NCBI GenBank assembly: GCA_026008535.1
Contig: BRKX01000007.1
Span: 59,385,001 to 59,449,000, forward strand
Direction of reading: 5' to 3'
Length of the DNA: 64,000 bases
DNA from: Perilla frutescens
Taxonomy: Eukaryota; Streptophyta; Magnoliopsida; Lamiales; Lamiaceae
In this document: positions 23,754 through 35,389 of the stretch, in pieces
Layout: each line of letters starts with the position of its first letter
How positions within the stretch are numbered: the stretch's first letter is position 1
The notes under the pieces: model-generated
Told to the model about the DNA's origin: nothing
The model's database searches: none
Seen by the model: the letters and a program-made list of their open reading frames with translations, nothing else
Position numbers and translations under genes: made by a program

Positions 23754-25623
23754 TGTTCCCTTAAAGCAATTGTGAATTGTTTTTATCTTATTTATAAAAG
23801 CGATATTTATTTTCGAACTAATATGCTTCTTGTATGCATTTATTTTACATCACAGAAAATCCCTAGTTTATTTGATATTACCATAATCTTAGTATATAAG
23901 TGTTATATACAAGAGGATTAAGATTATGGAAAATAAACTAAAAATGAAGTCCGTGACAAATTTAATTAAAGTATGGGATCTTTAATTAAAATGTCACTAA
24001 TGCAGCCTGATGAAATTATGAATGTGACCGTTTTATCCAAACCGTTGATGTGAAGACATCCAGTTGGGTGCATTTATATATGATATGATCATATACGACT
24101 TGCACCGATTTAACTTAATTATTCCTTCAAATTCCGTTAAAGAAAAGGAATATTAAATTAAATCACAAGATGATCATATATGAATAATCTTAATCATGAG
24201 TGATTATAGACTCCTATTTATTTCAATGGAATTCTTAATTTGCTCGTTAAAGTTTGTTTGCCAACATTCTCTAAACTTGCATTTTAGATTCACGTTTGAA
24301 TTAAATAGCTGGGAATGTAATTTACAGATATGGAATCCATTCCTTCTTTTAAGAAGCAGAAAGATAATTCTCTCATTTATTAATTCTGGAACTGAGTGAT
24401 TAGAGATCTCTAATTTATAAATCGTTTATAAATTAATCGCTCACTAGTGAATTAATGGTAAATGAGGAAAAGAAATAATTGAAGAGGTTGACGGATATTA
24501 CCTGTCTTCAATTATGAATTATCTATGGAGGATTAATTCATATGAAATGATTAAATCAATGGACTGCTCAAAGAGTAAATATGTTCTATAATTAAAGAGA
24601 GTGCAATTCTGAATTTTTAGTGGAATAATATCGTCAAATAAATTAATTAAAGAGTTTAATTATTTATTTGATTTATTGGAGCTCTTGATTATAGGTCCAT
24701 GGTCCCCGATTCACCTTCCAATATTATTGACGGGTTAATAATAATATTTAAGTTCCTAAAGTGTTATGAAAAATAAGTTTTCATAAAGTTTGGATTTTTG
24801 TTTAAATATTAGTTAATTCCGGGAATATATGATATTCTACAGTTTGATTGTACTAGGAATTAAATAAATATAAGATATTTATATTATTTACATATTAGTA
24901 ATAATTAATAATTATTTGAGATAATTATTAATTTGTTTCTTTATCTTTTATGATTCTGAATCTGTTTAAGATAGGAAACTGATATGTATTGCGATTTTAC
25001 CTAAATCTGATTATACATATTTCACATGGGAGAAAAGAGTTAAGAGATGATATATATAGATATATCATTCACGTGTGACGGGAATTGGAATATAGAAACA
25101 TAAGCAAAGAATTGATTTTCACAATTATCAATTCTTGCTTAAACATCATTCACGGCAATAATGTTTTAAGAAATAAAAAAGGTTTTGATTTTTAATTCTT
25201 TTTTCTCTCGGTGTTCATATTTAATTCAGATTAAAAATCCTGCCAATACTACAGCCCAATTCTACGATTTCATGTGTTCGTAGAAAAATTAAGTTAGGAA
25301 CTTAATAGATTTATTCCGGTGCCCACTCACTACCGTTCAAAGAGAGGATCGAATTGGAAGATCGTGGAGGATCGAATCAGAAGATCGTGGTGTTTACGAG
25401 CTTCAAGATTTAAAGGTTGATCGAAAAAGACGAAGGAGATTTAAGAAAAAGCTATTTTCTTTATCTCTTCTTTAGCATTAAATAAATTTAATTCGCATGG
25501 ATATTATATTTTTATATCACGATCTATTGTCTGATTTATACCGCTTCCGCTCCCATTTGATTTGATCGAAAAGATCGATTTTATTCGACCCGAAATTGTT
25601 TCGGACCGGTTTAACTTCCAACA
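23754..25623 (+). mobile_element. Copia-1 3' LTR (about 1870 bp)
   Basis: Polypurine AAGTGGGAGAT (23743-23753) is followed by TGTTCCC, and the best matching end is CTTCCAACA at 25623, giving TGTT...AACA termini. The 5' LTR is missing, so the right edge cannot be confirmed by comparison and the TSD is unknown. Short frame 24196-24399 is incidental. Confidence 0.65.
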
Positions 25624-26359
25624 CAACTTCTAATCCATATCAAATTCTGTTGTAAAATTAAAAATTCTCAATATCTATCATATATAAAAGTAGAGGTTTG
25701 ACAGAGAATTTAGGTTATACAAAATTTTAGAAGAAACATAAAATTTAAACCAAAATACGAAACCAAAAATCTTAAATTTGGATTTGTATCTATTGTTTCT
25801 AACACAAAAGGAACAATATTTGTTTGAGTATACATCTAAATTCCTTAGATTTAGAAATTATTCCAAAACTTAATCATAATTAAATTTACAAAATCCTCCT
25901 TCTATTCCTAATTGACTATATCGCCGCCAACTCCAAAACTTCATAAGAACTAATACTAACTATTAAGAAAAGTAATCACAGTACTTAATTACAAGAATAG
26001 AATATAATAGAATTAAATAATTCATAACTTCAGATATTTGAGAGACTTAAATACAAGACTATGAGCATTCTTTTCACAGTCCTTGATATCCCTAGAAACT
26101 GACTGGGAAGTTACTACTTTTCTGAAGTCATGGGTTGAAAACCCAAGATTATGGCACCCAAATCTGAATTTTCTTTGTGAAAACTATAAAGTGAAAACCG
26201 TAAAACTAAAACTATGAAACCAAATCTGCGTATTTTGATTGATAGTAGTTCAAAATCAATACATCTAATCTTATATGGTTTATAAATAAAATAATATTAA
26301 ATTAAAAAACCCAATAATTATATCATACAAATAAAATCGTTCCACCTAGATTTTAATCA
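25624..26359. other. AT-rich sequence, nothing firmly identified
   Basis: No coding frame and no terminal motifs recognised. It may be part of an older LTR, continued at 31260-31468, that the Mutator-like element entered. Confidence 0.4.
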
Positions 26360-26368
26360 AATATAAAA
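26360..26368 (+). repeat. 9-bp target-site duplication of the Mutator-like element, left
   Basis: AATATAAAA, repeated exactly at 31251-31259. Nine bases is the usual Mutator-superfamily length. Confidence 0.8.
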
Positions 26369-27368
26369 GACAAAAAAACTTGTATGAGACCGTTTAACAG
26401 GTCTCTTCCGTTAGACGGATCCTATAACCCGACCCGACCCATTTGACTAAATTTATATAGTAAAAAAAATTTACCTCATCACCACGCCGATCTTTGCGAT
26501 TTTCCCTAATCTGCTCCATCTTTGCGCTCCTCAACAAATCGCCATCCCTCTGCCTATGCAACTGCTACAACCATCACCATCACCACCGCCATTGAAACCA
26601 TTACCACCATTGTAACGTTGTAGCCGCAATTTTCCCAAATCTCTTCAACTTTCCACCTCTGCCTCTGCAATCGGGGGCGACTCCAACTCATAGAAGGTGG
26701 AATTCAGCCGTTATATTCATCATCATCTCAGCGCCATTGCTCCTCTCATTCAATTGAGCTTCAATTGAAATTGTAGCTCCGATTGAAGGTATATTTTTGT
26801 TGAAACTTTTATTTGAAAAGAAGAACAAGTATTTATTTAGGGTTCCCTTCTTAGTTCATTTGAAAAGAAGAGGTAAATATAATACAAAAAAAATCCATTT
26901 TGCATCTATTAAATAAATCAGAAGAGTTATGAAACACTTGTTGCATTCTTGAATTGAATATTATTGGTATCATTGCAAATGTCTCATATCAGAACTATGT
27001 TTGGCAAGTTTGCTAATATATGGTGCTCCATCAAATATGTCTTAGTGATATAGAATCTCGAGCTTGCAAGTGCTTCACAAAGGTTGTATTTGTGTATATA
27101 TATAACCTACTGATATGTTTTCTCTTAATTTAAAGTCAATATTGTGCTACCTAGCTCTATATTTCCATGTTGATCATATTAATTTTTCTACTTTCTATTT
27201 AATGTTTTTCATCTAAACAATATTCATCTCTTGTTGATGCACGAATCGCACATTAAACTATGTCTTACTATTACTACATAAGTAAGGACTGTTCACCGTA
27301 GATGCTTTTTATATGGACATTGCTTTTATATAATCAAAAGAAGAAACTTAGTTGGATTTCACTGGGGA

Positions 27369-27746
27369 TAGTATATAGGGTTAATTGCCTTAAAATACAC
27401 AAACTTTGGGGTGTTTTTAGTTTTTCATATGTTTTAAAAAATGTACTTTTAATAACATGAACTTAACATTTATTTGGTTTTTCACATAATTTTCAAATTC
27501 GGACACTCTTATCCGATCAAAATCGATCAAAAATTCGTATATTTTAAGATAATTTGGTGCCCACATAGATGTATACATGGAAATTTCCGACAATCAAGTC
27601 ATTTCCATTGACTGAAAGTTGAAAATCATGTGAAAAATCAAACAAGTGTTAAGTTCATGTTATTAAAACTATGTTTTTTAAAACGTGTGAAAAACCAAAA
27701 ACATGTCAAAGTTGGTGTATTTTAAGGCAATTTACCCTAGTATATA
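27369..27746. mobile_element. Nested MITE (27378-27737, 360 bp) with 9-bp TSDs
   Basis: The 9-mer TAGTATATA is repeated at 27369-27377 and 27738-27746. The element starts GGGTTAATTGCC and ends GGCAATTTACCC, and its inverted arms run over 100 bp each (for example TTAATAACATGAACTTAACA and its complement). No coding capacity. TSD and arm length suggest a Mutator-type MITE. Confidence 0.88.
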
Positions 27747-28686
27747 TCATGCTAATATATTGTCTGTTGTTTTTGTTTTTGAATTAGATGTTTTCATTAG
27801 TTTGCTTGGATGTTCCTATGAAATATGCATATTGATATTTGATGGTTATGCTTGCCTTATTCTCTATGTGTTTCTGTAATCTTTAATTTTCTTTACTTAA
27901 TGTTAGTTAATCTTGATTTATCTGTGTGAATTTATGCTTCCAGTAAGTTTCTTCATGCTACCAAGGCACACTTTTGACTAAATAATGCCTAAGAGACATA
28001 TACTGCATAACCACTTACATTTATTTCTCATGTTTTTTCTCTGAATTTAATTTATTGAGAGTTGCTTTATGTAAATAATTTCTTGTGTTATTAGTTATTA
28101 GCTAGTTATGTAGAAAGCTGCAAATTATTTATTTAAAATTGAATACATGAGTTTGTGTTTGCCTAACATGGTAGCATAACTTTAGCATCAATGGAATCTG
28201 TGATTATCTTTTATTTTTTTACAATTTAATCACGTAATTTTCATTTCATGAAGCAAAGGGTTGGACTCACTATCTTTTTTTAGTACTGTATAATTGAAGG
28301 TGTATTTTTTTAGAATCTCATCTCTTAATTATATTGGAGATCATATTGTGGGAGGTGGATCAATAGATATTTGTAGTGTTAAAGATTAATTTTGCAGTTA
28401 CTAAAAGATGAAAATATTTTTGATATATTTGCTCATGTAATAAACTAAATCTTCATTCTTGCACTCTATTATGCGATGACGCAACTATACTTTATGTGTT
28501 CTTGCTTAATGAAATTCCATTAGCTTATAAGTAATGATCATTTTTATTATTTAAGCTTTATTATTGCTTACGTCTTTCTTTTATTTGCTATTGATGTGGA
28601 TTTTCTTGTAGGTTTATAAATGAGGATTCAAATGATGGCGTGCAAGGAAATCAGCATCATTTGATAACAAAAACTTACTGCATGTA

Positions 28687-28953
28687 GTGGATTGTGAACC
28701 TAAGAAGAAGGATAAGAGGAAGAATTTAGTAAAGAATCCCAAAGCTAAAATAGATGTAATATGGCTAATAGTTTCTTCTTATGTTGCAAATTTTTATTCT
28801 ACTTTGTCAGTGATACTTATACAAGTTCATTCCATTCGCAGCGATGTAAATTTTGTAACAAAGTGTAGGCAAGTTGGTCTTTTATCACTTATTACAAAAC
28901 CAAACGATAATCAACAAAAGCTTGTTCCATATATTAGATTTGATAGTTTGTAG
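28687..28953 (+). CDS. Small open frame of unknown function inside the Mutator-like element
   Basis: 88 codons, Lys-rich at the N-terminus (KKKDKRK) with a hydrophobic middle. It follows a splice-acceptor-like TTCTTGTAG at about 28603-28611 that could pair with a donor-like GAAGGTATAT near 26785, so it might be an exon of a captured gene. I recognise no domain; it may be chance. Confidence 0.25.
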   Translation: MDCEPKKKDKRKNLVKNPKAKIDVIWLIVSSYVANFYSTLSVILIQVHSIRSDVNFVTKCRQVGLLSLITKPNDNQQKLVPYIRFDSL

Positions 28954-29029
28954 TAGCTACTCAACATATTAATGACACTTCACCTCATAGTTATTAATAC
29001 TTGGCCTCATAGCTAATGATACTTTTATA

Positions 29030-30440
29030 TTCTTTGTTTAATAATGAATTATATTCATTGAAATACAGTATCATTAGCAATAAAGTATCACTAGCAATAA
29101 AATACAGTATCATTAGCAACGAACCGAAGTATCACTAATCATTGAATATATTTAAATTTAGAAAATTGATCCATAACCAACATTATCATATCCAAAAATA
29201 TGTATTCATTGAATACAACCCCGAGAACCATGAATTATTAATCAAATCATATGTTGATATCAATAACATTAGCTATGAAATGAAATATCATTAACTATGA
29301 AGTTAAGTATCATTAGATATAAATTTGGCAAAATGTCATTAAATATATATCTGGTGAAGTATTATTAATTGTGTGTGAAGTATCATTAATTAGGGATGAA
29401 GTATCATTAACTTGGAAGTGGAGTATAATATGATATTATTGATGATTAAAGATTACTTATCAAATGAAGAAACGATAAATGTCATTAATTATGAGTGGAG
29501 GCAGAAGAAAATATCACTAATTATAAAGAAAAATATTAATTGCAGAAGAAAGTATCACTAATTAGAAGAAAAGTATCACTAATTGCAGAAGAAAGTATCA
29601 CTAATTAGACAGAAAAGTATCACTAATTGCAGAAGAAAGTATCAGTAATTGCAAAAGAAAGTATCACTAATTAGAAAAAAAAGTATCACTAATTACAGAA
29701 GAAAATATCACTAATTAAAAGAGAAAAGTATCACTAATTGCAGAAGAAAGTATCACTAATTAGAAAAAAAATATCACTAATTGCAGAAGAAAGTATCACT
29801 AATTAGAAGAAATGCATCACTAATTGCAGAAGAAATTATCACTAATTAGAAAAAAAAAGTATCACTAATTGCAGAAGAAAGTATCACTAATTAGAAAAAA
29901 AAAGTATCACTAATTGCAGAAGAAAGTATCACGAATTAGAAGAAAAGTATCACTAATTGTAGAAGAAAGTATCACTAATTAGAAGAAATGTATCACTAAT
30001 AGCAGAAGAAAGTATCACTAATTAGAAAAAAAAAGTATCACTAATTGCAGAAGAAAGTATCACTAATTAGAAAAAAAAAGTATCACTAATTGCAGAAGAA
30101 AGTATCACTAATTAGAAAAAAATATCACTAATTGCAGAAAAAAGTATCACTAATTGCAGAAGAAAGTATCACTAATTAGAAGGAAAGTATCACTAATTGC
30201 AGAAGAAAGTATTACTAATTATAAAAGAAAGTATGACTAATTAGAAATAATAGTGTCAGTTTAAAACATAATATCAAATTGAGAATCGGATCTATGAATA
30301 CAATAAAAACTCATTCTTAAGTAAAAAAAATTATTTCATTAGGATAAAGAAGAATATTATTGATTACAAAATAAAGTATCACTAATTACAAAAATAAGTA
30401 ACACTAATTACAAATAAAAGTATCACTAAAAATCTTCAAC
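29030..30440 (+). repeat. Minisatellite with consensus AGTATCACTAATTGCAGAAG
   Basis: About 1.4 kb of roughly 20-23 bp units. The core (about 29490-30240) alternates two variants, one ending TTGCAGAAGAA and one ending TTAGAAAAAA, giving a higher-order period of about 42-45 bp. Units at the left edge (TATCATTAGCAA, TATCATTAATT) are more diverged. No coding frame. Confidence 0.93.
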
Positions 30441-30459
30441 ACCCATCAATTAGACTATT

Positions 30460-30726
30460 GTGCATCACTCCATTTGGAACTACATTTCTGTTCGACATTT
30501 CATCGAACAGCTTCTGGGCATCCCCACTCTCCTCTCCTATGTAGTATCCAACGACCAATTCAGCCACTCTCACGACGTAGCCCATCTCTCCGCCATGCTC
30601 TTTAAACCAACTTCCCTCTGCTCAAATCAAATCACTCTTCTCTTCTTTATCTTCTCACACCTACAATCACCTTCAATCAAGAATAGTGGATCCGAACCTT
30701 CGCAGGGAATCCAAAGTAGCCAATAG
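30460..30726 (+). CDS. Open frame of unknown function, possible captured gene fragment
   Basis: 88 codons next to the minisatellite and within the Mutator-like element. The composition (FIEQLLGIPTLLSYVV, FSHSHDVAHLSAML) looks more protein-like than the surrounding sequence, which would suit a fragment of host gene captured by a Pack-MULE. I do not recognise the parent gene and saw no start context or neighbouring exon. Confidence 0.3.
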   Translation: MHHSIWNYISVRHFIEQLLGIPTLLSYVVSNDQFSHSHDVAHLSAMLFKPTSLCSNQITLLFFIFSHLQSPSIKNSGSEPSQGIQSSQ

Positions 30727-31250
30727 ATGAAGGGAAATTCACGATTCAAACAACTGGGAAAACCTAGTTGAACCCAAGATATGATACATAGAACATTTAC
30801 ATACTAACACGGAATTTGAAGGCAAGGATTACAAAATCAGAAACTTCAGAAACCTAATTACAATATCTTCAAAAAACATACAGTTTGTAGTAATCTCCAC
30901 CAAAGTTCAAGGTAATGTCTCTGGGTTGGAAATTCAATAATAAATTACTTTTTGTACTGATTTATGCACGAAGTCGTAGTGGCGACGTTACAATAATGGT
31001 GGTGATGATTTCAGTGTAGGTAGTTGTGGTTATTGCGGCGGTGGTGGCGGCGAAGTTTCAACGATAGCGATGGTGGCAATTTAGGGGAAATTGGACTTTG
31101 ATTTGCAGAGATTTCAACGTGTTTGGGTTGCAAAGATTTCAATGAGGGTTCAGTCTTTTTTAATATACATATAGTCGGGTCAGGGCCGGGTCGGGTGGAG
31201 ATCCGTCTAACGTAAGAGACCCGTTAGACGGTCTCACACAAGTGTACCCC

Positions 31251-31391
31251 AATATAAAATAGTCTAATACCTTATCTCATAATAATCTCTTTTCTATTCA
31301 AACTAAAATCAAAATTCTTTTTCCTAAATTCCTTAAATTTCTGCACTAGTACTTATAATTATTTAATTCGGACTAAACTATAATTACACAC

Positions 31392-31428
<37 letters not shown>

Positions 31429-32250
31429 AATATCTTTTAATTTAAAACATCAAAAGCGGGATGTAACAAGATAAGCTCAAAATAATGCTAGAATATGCTA
31501 TTTCATCCATTTGACCCCATTTTTCAGCGATTTCAGTAGTAGTATGAGACTGATCAATAGCTTTAGCAACATGTTGGTGAACTAACACACATTTCATTTT
31601 TGCTTCTAGATACTGAAATCATTCTTACCATTAAAAGAAACAATACCAAACGAATTGGTAGTCATCATTCCACCAAAGAAACAAATTAAACAACAAATGC
31701 AGGAATAGGTACAAGAAAAAACCAGGATATAAACTCATAGACATATTATCACAAAAACTCACACACAGGCAGTGTCACTTAAGATTCTTCACAGTGAGAG
31801 GATTACCCAGTTTACAACACTCGCTTTTTGGATGGTACATGGGTTTACTCAATACCAATTCTAGAGTAATAAGAATTTATAAAATTCCTTAAGTTCATGC
31901 TAAATTCAACCAAGGATCTTTCCTCAAAGATAAAAGCACCAACACAAACATTGCAGCAAGAAACTAAGAAACTTTAATAGTGGACATGAAGAACACCGGT
32001 AATATCAATATGAAACCCTAACTGCGACCATATAGCAGATCTAGAGTACAATAAAGTAAGGATCAAGGTAAATCACGTAGACAATTACCAGATACCAAGT
32101 CTACTGCCCTCACGGTACTAGAAAATGAAATACATGGAGGTTATAACCACTTTACCTGAGAAAAGCCTTAGGAAAGAGTACTTTGACTTACCACACGTGT
32201 TTTCTAAAGTGAAGACGGGCTCTCACCAGTGGAGGACGGGGAGGAAACGG
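31251..32250. other. Unassigned sequence with AT microsatellite
   Basis: Holds a TA-dinucleotide run at about 31394-31424. A possible minus-strand LTR start reads TGTTACATCCCGC from 31468. It also includes the presumed internal leader of the minus-strand element primed at 32251-32269. No coding frame. Confidence 0.4.
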
Positions 32251-32269
32251 ATTAGTGGCTCTGATACCA
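32251..32269 (-). other. Minus-strand primer-binding site (initiator tRNA-Met)
   Basis: Read on the minus strand it is TGGTATCAGAGCCACTAAT, matching the tRNA-Met PBS for 14 bases. One base separates it from an LTR end reading CCCTACA (32271-32277). Confidence 0.8.
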
Positions 32270-32270
32270 T

Positions 32271-32896
32271 TGTAGGGTATCAGCTACACTTTCACTGAGC
32301 ATATTTAATCTTGTGTTTACTGGTGATTGCAGCCACGGTCAGATTCAAGCTTTGCAGACAGAACTTGGTATGGCTCAGAATCTTCTACACCTTTTACGTA
32401 ACCTCTAATAACAAATCTCCTAGGATCAGACACCACAAAGATAGGATTCACAGTAGAAGATCACCCCGGGCATAAAGCCCTATCAGGCCCAAACCCTTAT
32501 CTCACACAGAGTGAAGAAGAAGGGGAGAAGAAGAAGATCGAAGAATCATAAAGAATCATAAAGAAGAAAAAAAAGAAGAAGAAGAAGATCAAATAAGAAA
32601 GCACTCACATAACTAGATCTTCTCTCAGACTCAATCTCTCTCTCTCTCTCATAACTCTCTCGAAGAACACACGGTAGAATGAAAAGTATGTACGAGAAGC
32701 ATAACTATCGCTAGATTAATAGAAAGGCTCATGTTAGTGGATTAAGGAGTGGGCCGAGCTGTATTTCTTCTTGGACCTTATCACTGGTGTGGGCCATACT
32801 ACAATATGGGCTTATTTTATTAACAAATGGTGGGCATATCATTGCATTGTGGTCACGACACGCGTTAGCAGCATAGGTTATGGTGCATGTTGTTAG
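32271..32896 (-). mobile_element. Probable 5' LTR of a minus-strand retroelement, outer edge uncertain
   Basis: Lies between the PBS and the NLR pseudogene. The LTR end is clear, but the TG start is not, and no TSD was found. The sequence holds a purine-rich run (32511-32600) and a CT microsatellite (32632-32651). Only a short internal stretch follows, and no coding region was seen. Confidence 0.5.
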
Positions 32897-32905
32897 ATTA
32901 ATCAT

Positions 32906-34267
32906 GTGTATAATTTGCAGCCATTATCAGCGGAAGAATCAGAGGAGCTATTCTTCAAAAAGGCATTTCCAAGGAACTCATCATTTCCTACTCTTAACTT
33001 GAGATAATTTGCTGAAAATATCTTAAAGAGATGTGAAGGTTTACCACTTGCAATTGTTGTGATTGGTGATCTACTAGCTACAAAGAAGAACAAAATAGAA
33101 GAATGGGAAATGTCCAATAGGAGCCTGAGTCATGATTTAATGTAGGGTGGCAACCTTGAAAGATTATGGAAGTTAATATTCTCTTTGAGTTACAATAACT
33201 TACCTTACTATCTCAAATATGATTTTTTGTACTTGAGCATCTTTCCAGAAGGTGGCTTGCTGCACAAGGGTGATATCTTACGACTATGGATAGCTGAAGG
33301 GTATGTGCAGTGAGAAAATGATAAGATTTTGGAAGAAGTAGCGGAGAAATATCTAAATGATCTTTGGAGCAGAAATCTAATTCAAGTGTCATAAAAATAT
33401 GGTAATGGAGCAGTGAGTACATTCCGTATCCATGACCTGCTATGAGATTATATTACTTCAAAATCAAGAGAACGTAATATTATAATCATATTTAACATAG
33501 GGAAAAAATAGTGGCCTAATAAGATCCGACTGCGTTGCAATTTAGAATTTAGTCAACTTCTCTTTGTGAGGGACACAAGGGTGAAATTCATCACAAAATC
33601 AATAAAATATGTTCAGAATCTGGAGATATTAGATCTCTATGATATCGACGTGACCGAACTGCTTGTAGAAATCTTAGAACTTTGAAGGCTTCAATATCTT
33701 ATGGTGGGTACGTATTTTGACCATAAATATGAGAGTAAAAACAAGCTCAACTTTGATGATATGGGGCGGACTTTTAGGCTTCCATATGGTATAGGAAATT
33801 GTTTACTTCGCTTACAAACACTTGCTTATCTAGAAGTAGATAGACATCGGAGCACTAAAATTGTTAGAGAAATATGAATGCTAACACAGCTGAGGGATTT
33901 AGGTATTTATAAGGTGAGAAGTGAGCATGAGAAGGATCTTTGCACTTCCGTTGCCAACCTAACGAACCTTCGGAGACTGACAATTAGGTCAATAGAAGAA
34001 GGAGAAAAGTTAGAGCTAGACTATTCTCTATCTTCCACAGGTTTGCCATTTCTAAGTTCACTTGTTCTGTATGGGTTCCTTGAGAAAGGGCCCCAGTGGA
34101 TACCATCTCCACATGCATTGTCCACTTTATCCCTAATGTGGTGCAAATTGAGGAAGGATGCATTAAATTGCATTCAAAATTTACCTAATCTTAGAAACTT
34201 GCTAGTACATGAAGCATGTGTTGAGGGGTTGAGTTTTAAAGCTCACGGGTTTCTAAAGCTGGTGTAG
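32906..34267 (+). pseudogene. CNL-type NLR disease-resistance gene relic (NB-ARC end plus LRR)
   Basis: One reading frame spans the whole stretch with eight in-frame stops (33005, 33143, 33311, 33392, 33443, 33509, 33683, 33875) and no frameshift. In order it shows LQPLSAEESEELFFKKAF, the GLPL motif (CEGLPLAIVVIG), an RNBS-D-like FLYLSIFPEGG, ILRLWIAEGYV, the MHD motif as IHD (RIHDLL), then LRR units (LTQLRDLGI, LTNLRRLTI, LPNLRNLLV). The coiled coil, P-loop and kinase-2 are missing on the left, where a retroelement LTR abuts. The right end stops at 34267 where LTR-like sequence begins. Intact CNLs are intracellular immune receptors; this copy cannot encode one. Confidence 0.92.
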
Positions 34268-35145
34268 TGTCCCGAAAATTTAAAGTATTTTACTACTTTT
34301 AGTTTATTCTTAAATATAATAATATTGAATACTATAAGTTGCGCCTAGAGTAAATTTAACACATGTGGAGCATGCTGATAAATGCATTACAATTATTGTA
34401 TTTTAATGTAAATAATTAAAGTTATATTTTATGTATATTTTATTTTGGGTCAATGTCATGATAATTATTTTATTTTTCTAAACCTGGTTTGTAAGATTTT
34501 TAGTTTAGCCTATTACACCATAAACCCTAAACCTAATTGCCATATGCAAGTAAATCAAGTTTTGGATAAACATCAATCCAAATTTCAAACATTCCATGAT
34601 TAAACTCCAATTTCTAGTATAAATAGAGGTGCTACTATACCTTATTCCTCACACCAATTCAAAGTTCCTCTTCTTTCTGAACATTGAGTTCTCTCTGCTC
34701 TCTTAAGTTTCGAGGTGTGGGCTATTATGCTTAGCTCTATCCTTATGTCTCGTTAAATATAAATACACACACATGTCTATCTCTATTCTTAAATATAGTC
34801 CCACACATTCACGCTTATATATATATTGTTTCTATCATGCACACATAAATACATCCACATGCCATGTATGTATATTTGTGTATGTATCCTAAAAGTTTAG
34901 TTTGCTTATGAAATCACACACACATACACACATTCAAGCGTATAAATATATACATGCATTTACACACACACACACATACACACGTAACACACTCTAGTAT
35001 ATGTTTACATCTATTTATGAATATTATATGAATTATGTTATTTTAAGGCATTGTATTATTTTAGAATTTTATATTAATTAAGATAATTACATTCTTAGGC
35101 AATACGCGCTAGGACATAATTAATTGATTTCAAGACAAGGTCAAG
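34268..35145 (+). mobile_element. LTR-like sequence abutting the NLR relic
   Basis: Starts TGTCCCGAAAA at the NLR end, has a TATA box TATAAATAG at 34618-34626, and may end GCTAGGACA near 35115, giving inverted TGTCC/GGACA termini. No matching 5-bp TSD was found (TGTAG versus TAATT), so it may be a truncated element. It includes a CA microsatellite at 34960-34990. Confidence 0.5.
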
Positions 35146-35388
35146 GTGGGATTTTATATTGAAAATTGTATTATTATCCTCTCTGATGAGTACGAGCCTA
35201 GCAACGATGAAGATAATGTCGAGTTGCAGCTCAAGGGTCCAATTACACGGCTAATAGTAAAGAGATTACAAGCCTATTTGCAAGCCATTGTGAGGAAGAA
35301 GTTTGAGGAGCAAATGACCGAGCCTATGTGTCAAAGATGGATCAACTTTACGTCTATTATTGAAGATGAAGCTTGTTCGAGTGCATAG
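35146..35388 (+). pseudogene. Retroelement polyprotein fragment
   Basis: 80 codons with an acidic stretch and the phrase GPITR followed by a Lys/Arg helix, a pattern seen in plant gypsy polyproteins near GPITRSRAK motifs. It is cut at its 3' side by the gypsy LTR starting at 35390. Only a scrap; family assignment is tentative. Confidence 0.4.
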
Positions 35389-35389
35389 G

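Larger units (their letters stand above)
26369..31250. mobile_element. Non-autonomous Mutator-like element (4882 bp)
   Basis: The ends form inverted repeats: the left side carries CTTGTATGAGACCGT, GGTCTCTT and GTTAGACGGAT (26380-26422), and the right side carries their complements (31198-31242). Similarity of roughly 80% covers about 70 bp. Looser inverted similarity (CCATCACCACC / GGTGGTGATG sequences) extends several hundred bases inward. 9-bp TSDs flank it. No transposase is present. Inside are a nested MITE (27378-27737), a 1.2-kb minisatellite and two small frames of unknown origin. The superfamily rests on TSD length and long TIRs. Confidence 0.75.

Noticed and set aside
29030..30440. 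Possible CRISPR-like array
   Set aside because: The units are contiguous with no unique spacers, and the setting is a plant transposon; it is a minisatellite.
34268..35115. Clean solo LTR with TGTCC...GGACA ends
   Set aside because: The flanking pentamers TGTAG and TAATT do not match, so a clean solo-LTR claim is not supported; listed only as LTR-like.
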